Shown here piece after piece: positions 6,986 to 15,546 of a DNA stretch of 25,063 nt. The notes under the pieces were generated by a model. That model was not told where the DNA came from. It worked only from the letters and a program-made list of their open reading frames with translations, and did no database searches. Location of the stretch: assembly GCA_023432025.1 (NCBI GenBank), contig JAEYVE010000072.1, forward strand, positions 1 through 25,063, given 5' to 3'. Position 1 is the stretch's first letter, and every line of letters begins with the position of its first letter. The DNA comes from Pseudomonadota bacterium (GTDB taxonomy: Bacteria > Myxococcota_A > Polyangia > Polyangiales > Polyangiaceae). The position numbers and the translations under genes were made by a program.

Positions 6986-8950
6986 ATGGGGATGGGGAGA
7001 CCGCGCGCTGGTCGCTTTCGCGGAAGTTGGGCCGAGGTGGTTTTGGCGGGCGCCGCCCTCGGCGCCGTGGCGCTCTTGGTGGTGCCTTTGCGCCCGGCGC
7101 TCTTGGACGTGCTGCTCGTCCTGAACCTGGCCGCCTCGCTCGTCCTCTTGCTGCTTTCGCTCCGGGTTTCGCGGCCGCTCGCGCTGGCCGCGTTTCCGAC
7201 GTGGATCGTGCTTTCCACGCTGCTTCGCTTGGCGCTCAACGTGTCGTCGACGCGGCTCATCTTGCTCGAGGGGAGCGCGGGGCGCGTCATTTCATCGTTC
7301 GGAAGCCTGGTGGCGGGCTCCAGCGTGGTGGTGGGGGCGGTGCTCTTCGCGCTGCTTTCCATCGTGCAGCTCATCGTCATCGCAAAGGGCGCCGAGCGCG
7401 TCGCCGAGGTGGGCGCGCGCTTTCACTTGGACGCGCTCCCCGGCAAGCAAATGGCCATCGACGCCGAGCTCAACCAAGGCGGCTTGGACGCGCGTGGGGC
7501 GGCGCAGCGCCGCAAGGAGCTGGCGCTCGAAAGCCAGTTTTACGGCGCCATGGACGGCGCGATGAAGTTCGTCAAAGGCGACGTGATCGCCGCCTTCGTC
7601 ATCGTCTTCGTGAACTTGAGCGGCGGCTTCGCCCTCGGCATGACCGAGCGCGGGATGGACGCGGTGACTTCCCTCACCCACTACGGCCTCCTGACCATCG
7701 GCGACGGCCTGGTGACGCAAATTCCGTCGCTCATTTCCGCGACGTCGGCGGCCGTCTTGGTCACGCGGGTTTCCGGCGACGAACGCGGCGCCGGTCGCCA
7801 GCTGGCCTCGCAGTTCTCGCGCCATCCCGAAACGCTCGCGCTGGTGGCCGCGGCGTGTGTGCTTCTGGGCGCTCTGCCCGGCATGCCGTTCGCTCCGTTC
7901 TTGCTCATTGCGCTCGGGCTCTTCGGCGCCACGACGTTCTTGCGGGCCGCGCGTCGCTCGAACGCCGAGGACGCGCACGGTAGGCCGTCTCGACTTGCGC
8001 TCTTCGTGGCGCCGGATCTTGCGCACCTCCTACCGCGCCGGTGGTCGCTGCGCCCCTCGAGCATCGAACGCGTCGCTGAAAACGTATCGAGCGCGTCTCT
8101 TGCCTGGCTCGGATTCCCCGAGAGCGTGACGGAAGAACGCCCCACCTTCGCCGTTGCCCCGGAGCTGCCGCCCGGCGTCGTCGAGCTCCGTGCTCGCGAC
8201 CGAAGCGTTGCCCGCGCCTCGCTCGAGCCTTCCCTCGCCGGAGCCGAGCTGCGCGCTGCGTGCGACGCGCTCGGGCTCACGCTGGGCCGTCGTCTGGCGC
8301 TCCACGGAGCAGAGCTACTTTCTTTGGACGACGTCGAGACGTGGTTGGACGAAACCGCGGAGTATGCGCCGGCTGCGGTTCGCGCCGTGGTGCCGCACTT
8401 GTTCTCTTTGCCCGAGCTGGCGGAGGTGCTTCGTACGTTGCTCCGGGAGCGTGTACCCGTACGTCACCTGGACGTCGTGCTGGAGGCCCTCGCCAAGGAG
8501 CGCAAGAATGGCCCTCCCGCCGCAGATTTAGCGTACTTGGCGGAGGTTGCGCGGCGCGCCCTTCGAAGCAGCCTGTCGCGCGCCGTCACGAACGCGAGCG
8601 GCGTGGTGCGTGTGGTGCAGCTCGACTCACTACTCGAAGACACCGTGCGCGAGGCGCTGCACTCGAGCGGCGGGAAAACGTCGTGCCGTCTCGCGCCCGG
8701 AGCCGCGCGAGACCTCGCCTCCGCCGTTCAGCGAGCGCTCGCTGCCGCGGCGCCGAGCGATCCGCCGTCCGCCACACCCGTCGTTCTCCTGACCTCTTCG
8801 GCCGTTCGCCGGTTCGTTCGCGAGCTCTTGGCGCCCACGTTGCCGGAGCTTTCCGTGGTGTGCGCGGAAGAGCTCTTGCCCGAGCTTCGCGTGGACTATG
8901 CCGGCACGGCGAGCCCGTACGACCTCGCGCCGGTGCAAATGGCGGTGTGA
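6986..8950 (+). CDS. sctV: Type III secretion export gate protein, SctV/FlhA family
   Basis: A 654-residue inner-membrane protein. The N-terminal part (about 15-320) holds the membrane helices of the FHIPEP family. The family signature LPGKQMAIDAEL is at 151-162 and GAMDGAMKFVKGD at 187-199, followed by LLTIGDGLVTQIPSL (235-249). The wording around 187-199 (GAMKFVKGD) is closer to non-flagellar SctV than to flagellar FlhA. Residues about 340-654 form the cytoplasmic domain that makes a nine-fold ring below the export gate and receives substrate-chaperone complexes. Length is close to the family norm of about 690, and the frame is intact. The ATG at 6986 lacks a good Shine-Dalgarno; ATG at 6992 is an alternative. 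No other secretion gene is present. The stop is seven bases from the convergent neighbour's stop. Confidence 0.9.
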   Translation: MGMGRPRAGRFRGSWAEVVLAGAALGAVALLVVPLRPALLDVLLVLNLAASLVLLLLSLRVSRPLALAAFPTWIVLSTLLRLALNVSSTRLILLEGSAGRVISSFGSLVAGSSVVVGAVLFALLSIVQLIVIAKGAERVAEVGARFHLDALPGKQMAIDAELNQGGLDARGAAQRRKELALESQFYGAMDGAMKFVKGDVIAAFVIVFVNLSGGFALGMTERGMDAVTSLTHYGLLTIGDGLVTQIPSLISATSAAVLVTRVSGDERGAGRQLASQFSRHPETLALVAAACVLLGALPGMPFAPFLLIALGLFGATTFLRAARRSNAEDAHGRPSRLALFVAPDLAHLLPRRWSLRPSSIERVAENVSSASLAWLGFPESVTEERPTFAVAPELPPGVVELRARDRSVARASLEPSLAGAELRAACDALGLTLGRRLALHGAELLSLDDVETWLDETAEYAPAAVRAVVPHLFSLPELAEVLRTLLRERVPVRHLDVVLEALAKERKNGPPAADLAYLAEVARRALRSSLSRAVTNASGVVRVVQLDSLLEDTVREALHSSGGKTSCRLAPGAARDLASAVQRALAAAAPSDPPSATPVVLLTSSAVRRFVRELLAPTLPELSVVCAEELLPELRVDYAGTASPYDLAPVQMAV

Positions 8951-8957
8951 GCCGCGC

Positions 8958-9917
8958 TCAGAGGCGCCGCTGCACTTGCATTTTACGAGGCACGATGCCG
9001 CTCTGCTCAATCATGCGCTTGGCCTCTTTTTGCAGGAGCGGGTGCGTCTTTTTGACGAGGAAGCCGCCCAAGAGCCGCGGGTCGATGGCCAGAAGCTTAC
9101 GCAGCGTGCCTTTCAGCTCCCGGCTCTTGGTTAGCTGCGCGTAGGCGTAGGCGTAGGCGCGGTAGATTTGCGGCTTGAGGGGCTCGAGCTGAGCGTCTTC
9201 GAGATCGAAGAGATCCAGCGTTTCGACGGCCTTCTGCGCCTGGCCGCTACGCGCCCACGCCTCGGCCACGATCGCGCCCAACATGGCGCGCGAGCGCGGC
9301 TCTTGCTGGCGCTTGAGATCGATGTTGTCCACGAGCTGACGAGCCAAGCCGACCTCGCCCAGCGTCAGGTGAATCATGGCGCGCTGGCCGCGTGCCTCGT
9401 CGGCCACGTTGCCGAGCGACTTGGTCAGGTCGATTTGTTCCAGCGTGGCCAGGGCCTTGCGCGGATCTTCCTGCATTTCCAGCTGCGCCTTGGCGAACAG
9501 CTTGGCGGGGTCGCCCTTCTTGTAGTCGCTCTCGAGCTTTTCGAGCGCGGCCTTGCGGTCTTCGGCCGTTTCGACGCCGCGAAGAATGCTGGCGACGCCG
9601 CGCGCCTTCTTCGCTTGGCGCATCGTCCACACCAAGACGCCGACCACCAACAGCGACAGAACGCCCGGCACCACGAGCGCGACGGTTCTCACGGTGCTCG
9701 ACTGCGTCACCGCGGCCACGAGCCCACCGACCATCCACAGCCCGCCCAGGATCAAACCAACCCGGACGAAGGTGGCTTTGAGCTGGGCGGGCCCCAGAGG
9801 ATCGGGGGCGTCGCCCGTCTGGAGCGAAAGCGGCTTCTTGAGATCCGCCTTCTTGTGCTTGCTCGCTCCCTGATCGCGCTCCGCGGCGCGGCGAAGCTTG
9901 CGCGTTTCGTTGGCCAC
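8958..9917 (-). CDS. Two-helix membrane protein with helical-repeat tail, hypothetical
   Basis: A protein of about 319 residues. A basic, Lys-rich N-terminus (1-45) precedes two hydrophobic helices at about 49-71 and 77-99. The rest (100-319) is hydrophilic and strongly helical with TPR-like spacing of Ala/Leu residues, for example FAKAQLEMQEDPRKALATLE and the later AWARSGQAQKAVETLDLF. The tail probably lies in the cytoplasm as a protein-binding scaffold. Three GTAGGC repeats in the DNA encode an Ala-Tyr run near residue 270. I chose GTG at 9917 (VANETRKL); a TTG at 9953 would add 12 residues. It lies 130 bases downstream of the permease gene and may be co-transcribed with it. It is convergent with sctV. 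Confidence 0.7.
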   Translation of the reverse strand: MANETRKLRRAAERDQGASKHKKADLKKPLSLQTGDAPDPLGPAQLKATFVRVGLILGGLWMVGGLVAAVTQSSTVRTVALVVPGVLSLLVVGVLVWTMRQAKKARGVASILRGVETAEDRKAALEKLESDYKKGDPAKLFAKAQLEMQEDPRKALATLEQIDLTKSLGNVADEARGQRAMIHLTLGEVGLARQLVDNIDLKRQQEPRSRAMLGAIVAEAWARSGQAQKAVETLDLFDLEDAQLEPLKPQIYRAYAYAYAQLTKSRELKGTLRKLLAIDPRLLGGFLVKKTHPLLQKEAKRMIEQSGIVPRKMQVQRRL

Positions 9918-9976
9918 GCCGGGCCTATAGCTCCCCCGTCGGGACGCGCGCAAGTTGAACGGAAACCCGAGTCACC

Positions 9977-10005
9977 CCGCCCGGGTCAAAGCCGGCCCGG
10001 GGCGG
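9977..10005 (-). other. GC-rich hairpin between permease and helical-repeat genes
   Basis: CCGCCCGGG (9977-9985) pairs with CCCGGGGCGG (9996-10005), with one bulged G and a ten-base loop. There is no T-run. It lies in the 130-base gap between two minus-strand genes and might attenuate read-through or stabilise a processed transcript. Chance is possible in such GC-rich DNA. Confidence 0.3.
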
Positions 10006-10047
10006 ACGACGAAAGCGCCCGACGACGTGAGCGCCGCCCCCCGCCGC

Positions 10048-11370
10048 TCACGTGAGGCTGGAGCGGGTGCGGCGCGCCAGCTCCTCGGCGCTCAGGCTGT
10101 CAGGGCCCGTGTCCGGCAGATACTCGAAGCGAAAGTGATTGAACACGCTCTGTCCAATCGACAGCGCAGGCACGGCGAGCAAGGCGCCCCACAGCCCAAA
10201 AAAGTGCTCGCCCACCAAGAGCACGAACACCACCAGCACCGGGTGGATCTTCGCCGCAATGCCGATGATTTTCGGGTTGAGCAAGTTCGCCTCGAGTTGA
10301 TGGATGCCGATGATCCAAATGAGCACCCACAGCGCCGTCCAAAAGTCCTGCGTGAGGCCCACGGCCACGGCCGGCACGGTGCTCAGGATGGAACCGAAAA
10401 TGGGCACCAGGCTCATTACCCCGGCCAGCAGCGAGAGCAGCGGCCAGTACTTGAGCCCGAAGATCCAAAAACCAATCGCCGAGAGCACGCCGTTGACCAC
10501 GCAGATCAAGAGCTGCCCTCGCACCACGCCCGCGAGGCCTCGATCGACGCGGTAAAGAAGCCGATCGAACCCGATGCGGCTCTGCTGGGGCAAGAGCGAC
10601 CGGAAGAAGCCCAAGATGCTCTCGCGCGTCAGCATCACGTAGCCGGCCACCATGAGCGTCATGAACGTGAGGAACACGGCGCGCGACACGTTGGACACGA
10701 TGGCCTTGCCGAGCTTGAGTACCTCGAACGCGTTCAGCTTCAAGTAGCGCACGGCTCGATCGAGCGCGTCGTTCACGAGGCCCGACAGCTGCACGCCCTC
10801 GGGAGGCAGCTCCTCTTTGGGGGACACGCGCCAGCGAGTCGGGCTGTCCTGCACCAGATCGATGCCGCCCTCCAACTCCACGGCGTGTGAGCCGTCGGGT
10901 AGCTCCGCAATGGAGAACGCGGGCTCGGTTTTTTCTGCGTGCGGCGCGGGAGCGGGTTCCGCTTTTTTACCGACGTAGGCGTCAATCCAAGCGTCCACCT
11001 GCGGGCCGTACTTGGCCGCCGCCTCGCGCATCATGTTCGGCGCGTCGCGCGTGAACTTGACGGTTTCGGCGTAGAGACGCGGAGAAATGGCGGCCAAGGT
11101 CCCGTACATGCCGCCCAGCGTGATCGTGTAGACGAGAAGAATGGCCGCCGCGCGCGGCAGCCGCAGCCGTTGCTCACCGAAGGCAACGAGCGGCGTCAGC
11201 ACGTACGCCAGCACCAGCGCGAGCACGAACGGCAGAAGCACCGCACGCACCGCAACCAAGAGCGCCACCACCAAGACGGAGGTGATGCCCAAAAATACGA
11301 CACGCTGACGGGTCCACCCCGAGTCGGACGCGTCGAGCCGACCGGAATATTCGTCTTCTTCTTGTCCCAT
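10048..11370 (-). CDS. AI-2E family (PF01594) permease
   Basis: A 440-residue inner-membrane protein. Helices are at about 24-62 (two), 74-96, 226-247, 280-305 and several between 308 and 408, the usual eight-helix plan. The family's C-terminal hallmarks are visible: LVPIFGSILSTVPAV (321-335), the loop IHQLEANLLNPKIIG (356-370), and VFVLLVGEHFFGLWGALLAVP (381-401). Members range from the autoinducer-2 exporter TqsA to Na+/H+ antiporters, so the substrate is unknown. Between the third helix and the conserved amphipathic segment there is an extra Pro/Ala/Glu-rich stretch (about 134-195) not typical of the family. The ATG at 11370 has only a weak Shine-Dalgarno. It follows rpsA but is separated from it by a strong terminator, so it probably has its own promoter. 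Confidence 0.88.
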   Translation of the reverse strand: MGQEEDEYSGRLDASDSGWTRQRVVFLGITSVLVVALLVAVRAVLLPFVLALVLAYVLTPLVAFGEQRLRLPRAAAILLVYTITLGGMYGTLAAISPRLYAETVKFTRDAPNMMREAAAKYGPQVDAWIDAYVGKKAEPAPAPHAEKTEPAFSIAELPDGSHAVELEGGIDLVQDSPTRWRVSPKEELPPEGVQLSGLVNDALDRAVRYLKLNAFEVLKLGKAIVSNVSRAVFLTFMTLMVAGYVMLTRESILGFFRSLLPQQSRIGFDRLLYRVDRGLAGVVRGQLLICVVNGVLSAIGFWIFGLKYWPLLSLLAGVMSLVPIFGSILSTVPAVAVGLTQDFWTALWVLIWIIGIHQLEANLLNPKIIGIAAKIHPVLVVFVLLVGEHFFGLWGALLAVPALSIGQSVFNHFRFEYLPDTGPDSLSAEELARRTRSSLT

Positions 11371-11472
11371 TACCGCGAACGGATCCTCACTCCTACGATA
11401 TCGGCCCCCTGCGGCCCTTAGGAAGGGCTGAGGTGGAAGGAGCCCACCTTTCGAGGATTCGTGCTCCGACTT

Positions 11473-11510
11473 GAAAGAAAAAGGGCGCAGACCGAAGGTC
11501 TGCGCCCTTT
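11473..11510 (-). terminator. Intrinsic terminator of rpsA
   Basis: A perfect 14-bp stem (11480-11493 pairing with 11497-11510) closes a three-base loop. Read on the minus strand the stem ends in a run of T (TTTTTCTTT). It lies about 45 bases past the rpsA stop and is the strongest terminator in the window. Confidence 0.9.
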
Positions 11511-11553
11511 CCGCGGAGCGGATGCGTGCGCCGAAATTTCGGCGCTCGCCTGC

Positions 11554-13293
11554 TTACTCGTCGTTGTTGCTGTTCTTGTCCGGCGGGATGGTGAGGCCGG
11601 CGAGCTTGTCCTTCAGCAGATCGCCGAGGGTCGCGCCCTTGCCAGCCGACTCGCGCCTCATGACCTGGACCATTTCGGCCGCGGGGCTCTCGCCGGGGGC
11701 CATCATGCTCATGGTCAAACGACGGTCCATCGTGTCGACGTTGGCGACCTCGGCACGCACCTTCTCACCGGGACGGAGAGAGGTACCCGCGGGCACTTCG
11801 TTCGACGGAATGATGGCTTCGATGCCTTCGGCGATGCGCACGAAGATGCCGTACTCGGCCTGCGCGAGCACCGTAGCCTCTTCGACGACGGTACCGGGCT
11901 TGAACTTCTGGAGAAGATCGCCCCACGGGTCGTCGAACAGCTGCTTGACGCCCAAGCTGACCTTCTTCTCGTCGTGGTTGATCGAGAGGATGATCGCCTC
12001 GACGTCGTCGCCCTTGGAGTAGACGTCGCCGGGGTTGTTGATCTTGACCGTCCACGAGAGGTCCGTCTTGTGGACCATGCCGTCGACGCCCTCTTCGATG
12101 CCCACGAACACGCCGTAGTCCGTGATCGAGCGAACCTTGCCCTCGATCTTGTCGCCCGGCTTGTACTTCTCCGTGAAGAGGCTCCACGGATCGGCCTCGA
12201 GCTGCTTCATGCCCAAGCTGATGCGCTTGGACGCGGAGTCGACCTCGAGGACCTGGCAAGCCACTTCCTGGCCCACCTCGAGCACCTTGGACGGGTGCTT
12301 GATCTTCTTGGTCCAGCTCATCTCGCTGACGTGGATGAGACCCTCGACGCCCGGCTCCAGCTCCACGAAGGCGCCGTAGTCCGTGAGGCTCATGACCTTG
12401 CCCTCGACACGCTTGCCGATGGGGTACGCCTCGGCGGCGTGGCTCCACGGATCCTCCTGGGTCTGCTTCATGCCCAGGCTGACGCGCTCGGTCTCGGGGT
12501 TGTACTTGAGCACCTTGACGGTGACCTCGTCGCCCACCGAGAAGACTTCGCTCGGGTGGTTGACGCGGCCCCACGACATGTCCGTGATGTGGAGCAAGCC
12601 GTCGATGCCACCGAGATCGACGAACGCGCCGTACTCGGTGAGGTTCTTGATGGTGCCCGTGAGGACCTGACCTTCCTGGAGGTTCTCCAGGGTCTTGGCC
12701 TTCATGGCGTCGCGCTCCTTCTCGAGGAGGACACGACGCGAGAGCACGATGTTGCCGCGCTTCTTGTTGAACTTGATGACCTTGAATTCGTAGGTCTGGC
12801 CGATCAAGCGATCCAAGTTGCGGATGGGACGCAGATCCACCTGCGAACCGGGGAGAAACGCCTTGACGCCGCCGCGGATGGTGACGGACAGGCCGCCCTT
12901 CACGCGCTGGCTGATGGTGCCCTCGATGATTTCGTCGCGCTCGCAGGCGCTCGAAATTTCGTCCCACACCTTCATCTTGTCGGCCTTCTCCTTGGACAGG
13001 GAGATGAGACCGTCGTCGCTCTCGCGACTCTCGATGAAGACGTCGACCTTGTCGCCGGGCTGAATGTTCAGCTCGCCCTTGGCGTCGATGAACTCGTCCT
13101 TGGCGAGCACGCCCTCGCTCTTGCCGCCGATGTCGACGATCACGAAGTCACGCGTGACGCGAATGACGACGCCAGTGACGATTTGTCCTTCGCCGCCGAG
13201 CTCGTGCTCTTGCGCGGTTTGCTGTGAGGCTTCGAAGAGCGCGGCGAAGCTGTCGCCGCCCGAACGGCTCTGGACTTGTTGGGTTTCAGACAT
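11554..13293 (-). CDS. rpsA: 30S ribosomal protein S1
   Basis: A 579-residue RNA-binding protein of the small ribosomal subunit that helps mRNA reach the decoding channel, important for weak or absent Shine-Dalgarno sites. Six S1 (OB-fold) domains are visible at about 36-102, 120-187, 207-276, 294-363, 381-450 and 468-532. The central ones carry the classic YGAFV, GLLHITDMSW or GLIHVSEMSW, and VSLGMKQ pattern. The first two are more divergent, as usual for the ribosome-binding end. A short acidic, Asn-rich tail follows. Length and domain number match proteobacterial S1. The nearest AGGAG is about 14 bases from the ATG, too far for a normal site. It lies downstream of the cmk-containing run, the usual genomic order. 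Confidence 0.97.
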   Translation of the reverse strand: MSETQQVQSRSGGDSFAALFEASQQTAQEHELGGEGQIVTGVVIRVTRDFVIVDIGGKSEGVLAKDEFIDAKGELNIQPGDKVDVFIESRESDDGLISLSKEKADKMKVWDEISSACERDEIIEGTISQRVKGGLSVTIRGGVKAFLPGSQVDLRPIRNLDRLIGQTYEFKVIKFNKKRGNIVLSRRVLLEKERDAMKAKTLENLQEGQVLTGTIKNLTEYGAFVDLGGIDGLLHITDMSWGRVNHPSEVFSVGDEVTVKVLKYNPETERVSLGMKQTQEDPWSHAAEAYPIGKRVEGKVMSLTDYGAFVELEPGVEGLIHVSEMSWTKKIKHPSKVLEVGQEVACQVLEVDSASKRISLGMKQLEADPWSLFTEKYKPGDKIEGKVRSITDYGVFVGIEEGVDGMVHKTDLSWTVKINNPGDVYSKGDDVEAIILSINHDEKKVSLGVKQLFDDPWGDLLQKFKPGTVVEEATVLAQAEYGIFVRIAEGIEAIIPSNEVPAGTSLRPGEKVRAEVANVDTMDRRLTMSMMAPGESPAAEMVQVMRRESAGKGATLGDLLKDKLAGLTIPPDKNSNNDE

Positions 13294-13546
13294 TGTGTGT
13301 TTGATTGCTCCTGGCGAGGGGCTCGTGTGAACGCCGGGCGCGGCATCCAGTTGCAGGATTTTCTTGAATTTGCCCTCGTGAACGCCCGAACGGGGCCGAC
13401 GGGGTAGCGCACGGCTTTCGGTGAGTCAAACCGCGGCATTCGACCGAGGGCGCCCCCCGACGCTCCCCCTCCGTCGCAGTCTCCACTCTCCCACGCCCTG
13501 CCACCGGCGTCAGCCCCCGACGGCGTCCCCGGCCCCCCGCGAAACT
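13294..13546 (-). promoter_or_regulatory. Leader and probable promoter region of rpsA
   Basis: These 253 bases separate the last gene of the hisC-cmk run from rpsA. A TTGACT match to a -35 box lies at 13424-13429 on the minus strand, but the bases 16-18 positions on are a poor -10 (around CTACCC). The 30 bases before the ATG are unusually A-rich for this genome, with AGGAG about 14 bases away. In E. coli the rpsA leader lacks a normal Shine-Dalgarno and is autoregulated by S1; a similar arrangement is possible here. Confidence 0.35.
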
Positions 13547-14587
13547 TCAACGCCAGCCGAATGCTTGGCGCAGGAAGGCCGCCACCTGGGCGGCGGCGCG
13601 GTCGACCTCGGCCCGACTCCAAACACCTTCCAAGGTCGCGCTCGCCCCCGGCCCTGGAGTGACCCGAACGCGCGAGGCAAAGTCCGCTGCGCCGCCGAAT
13701 ACCCCGCCCGCGAGAGGCAGGCGCGCGGCAGCTTGGACACCACCCAAGAGTGACTCGACTTGGCGAGCTGCCTCTTCCCCGGTGCCCCGAGTGAGCTCCA
13801 CGGTGGTCTGAAGCGTCACGTCCTGAGCGAGGGCCAAGTCGCCGCGGACCCGCGCCACGTCGTTCAAGGTGGAGAGCCCCGGAACGAGGGCGAGGAGCGC
13901 CGAGGGCACGAAGCTGCGCAAGCCGCTCCCCGTGATGGCGAACCCGCCAGGCCCCTCTTCCGAGAGCCCCAGCTGCTGGTGCACCCCCCCGGGGGGCAAC
14001 GCGGCGCGCGCGCGCGCCTCACTCGAAGCGATCACGACGACCCCGTCCGAAGCCTGCGCCAGGGCGATTCCACCCGGCGCCACCAAGACCATTCCGTCGG
14101 CGCTCCGTGCAAAGGGCCGCTGCTCGTCCTGCATCATCCGTTCGATGCCGGGAACGACGGCTCCCGCCCGAAACATACCGCCCACCAAGAGCGCCCAGTC
14201 TGCCGGACCGGGCCCCGTGGACAGGACGATCTCGCGAGTGTCCACGCCGAGCTCTACGCCCGTGTAGCGCTTGATGCGTTCCAGACGAGTTCCTGGATCT
14301 GGAGCCTTGGTTTGCTGCTCCTCCAAGAGCGGCAAGAAGTGCGCGCGAAACGGCTCGTAGAGCACGACCTTTTCGAGGTCCACGCGGAGCGCCGCCACGC
14401 TACCCGCGGGGACGTGCTGCGCAGCCACTCGCTCGTAGCGCACGTAGCGGAAGTAAATGTACCCAGCGACCGCGAGCGCGAACACCAAGCTGAGCACCAA
14501 GCCGGAAAAGACGACCCGGTGCGAAAAAGAACGCCGCTCGGGGGCAGGAGCGGTCGTGCGTGCGGCTTGATCTCGTGACGTCGTCAT
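13547..14587 (-). CDS. Membrane-anchored exported protein, hypothetical (family member 3)
   Basis: A 346-residue protein with a Pro/Arg-rich cytoplasmic start (1-23), one hydrophobic helix at about 24-47 and a soluble domain that would face the periplasm. The domain opens with VPAGSVAALRVDL, has a middle strand pattern GVVVIASSEARARAAL, and ends with a repeat of the strand-helix layout. The order and spacing of these pieces resemble the two lipoproteins encoded at 14584-15546 and 17605-18630, suggesting divergent paralogues (inference from pattern, not from alignment). The start ATG overlaps the upstream stop as ATGA, which implies translational coupling. No enzymatic motif is seen and the function is unknown. 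It is the last gene before rpsA. Confidence 0.75.
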   Translation of the reverse strand: MTTSRDQAARTTAPAPERRSFSHRVVFSGLVLSLVFALAVAGYIYFRYVRYERVAAQHVPAGSVAALRVDLEKVVLYEPFRAHFLPLLEEQQTKAPDPGTRLERIKRYTGVELGVDTREIVLSTGPGPADWALLVGGMFRAGAVVPGIERMMQDEQRPFARSADGMVLVAPGGIALAQASDGVVVIASSEARARAALPPGGVHQQLGLSEEGPGGFAITGSGLRSFVPSALLALVPGLSTLNDVARVRGDLALAQDVTLQTTVELTRGTGEEAARQVESLLGGVQAAARLPLAGGVFGGAADFASRVRVTPGPGASATLEGVWSRAEVDRAAAQVAAFLRQAFGWR

Positions 14588-15546
14588 GGGGTTTTCTGCG
14601 CGGCTTCTCCAGCATCGGAGGGCTCGCGCGGCAAGAGTGAAGCCAGGAGCTCGTGCGGCACCTTGGCGCGCAGGGTCACGGCGCTGCCGACCGTGTGGAC
14701 CTCCGTGCTGGCCCGAAACCCCTCCGGGTGCGCCGCCGTCAGCACGCCGAGCACGATGGAGAGGGCGCGCGCGGAGCGCTCGGCCGTTGCTTCGTCGACG
14801 AAGCCCAGCTCGGCGAACACTTCGAGGCCGTCAGCGCCCAAATCCGCGCTCAGCGTACCCACGTCCGCGTTCGAGAGAAAACGCGCGGCCTTGGGGGAAG
14901 AGCTGCGAATGCTCGCGGCGACGCCCGGCATGCGCGCAGCGACGGAAATGATACCGCGCTCCGGCGGTTCCAAGCGGCGTTCGCGCGCGCCCGACTCGAT
15001 GACGCGCTCCACCGCGTCCAGCTCCGCCTCGGAGGCGATGACCCAAAGATCGTCCAGGTGCGTGTACAGGCGCGCCGGAGCGGAGCGAGCGCGCACGCTC
15101 CGCGCGTCGTAGGCGCTCCAGCCGCCGCCCAAGTCCCGAGCGGGCTCGAATGCGTCCCCGAGCTCGGCGGACGGGATGCTCGAGAAATTTCCGCGCAGCA
15201 CGAGCACGTTGTCCGTGTCGACGGGATCTTGCCCGGGACGGAAACCGATCCAAGCCTGCTCTGCCCGGTCCAGCGCGCGCCGCACGACGTCCGAAGCCGC
15301 AGAGGCGTCTCCGGCCAACGCCACCGCCGCGAGATCCGTCTGCGCCACGGCGGGCAGCGACGAACGGATCGGCGCGAGATCGATGCGCACGACGACATCC
15401 AAGTCGGCCGGGATTGCCTGGACCGGCGTGGTTACGCGAGGCGCCGCTGGAGGTGGGCCGACTCGCTCCGCGCCGCCGCAGGCGCCGACGCTCGCTGCGA
15501 GCGCGGCGCAAGTGGCGAGCACCAGGAGCGGCCCACGTGCCTTCAT
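14584..15546 (-). CDS. Lipoprotein, hypothetical (family member 2)
   Basis: A 320-residue protein. The start ATG at 15546 overlaps the cmk stop as ATGA; a longer reading from 15585 would add 13 residues and is less likely. A signal peptide (1-22) ends in a plausible lipobox VGAC with Cys23, so it should be lipid-anchored in the envelope. The mature domain contains IPADLDVVVRIDLAPIRSSLP (about 45-65), a strand DDLWVIASEAELDAVERVIESG (about 165-190) and a C-terminal helix/strand repeat with ATAERSARALSIVL. The same outline is seen in family members 1 and 3. No catalytic motif or metal site is recognised. Its place inside a biosynthetic and translation operon suggests steady, growth-linked expression. 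Confidence 0.75.
   Translation of the reverse strand: MKARGPLLVLATCAALAASVGACGGAERVGPPPAAPRVTTPVQAIPADLDVVVRIDLAPIRSSLPAVAQTDLAAVALAGDASAASDVVRRALDRAEQAWIGFRPGQDPVDTDNVLVLRGNFSSIPSAELGDAFEPARDLGGGWSAYDARSVRARSAPARLYTHLDDLWVIASEAELDAVERVIESGARERRLEPPERGIISVAARMPGVAASIRSSSPKAARFLSNADVGTLSADLGADGLEVFAELGFVDEATAERSARALSIVLGVLTAAHPEGFRASTEVHTVGSAVTLRAKVPHELLASLLPREPSDAGEAAQKTP

Noticed and set aside
11461..13227. Long open frame (588 codons) on the plus strand across rpsA
   Set aside because: It is antisense to six clear S1 domains. Its apparent internal repeats simply mirror the S1 repeats, and it runs through the rpsA terminator.
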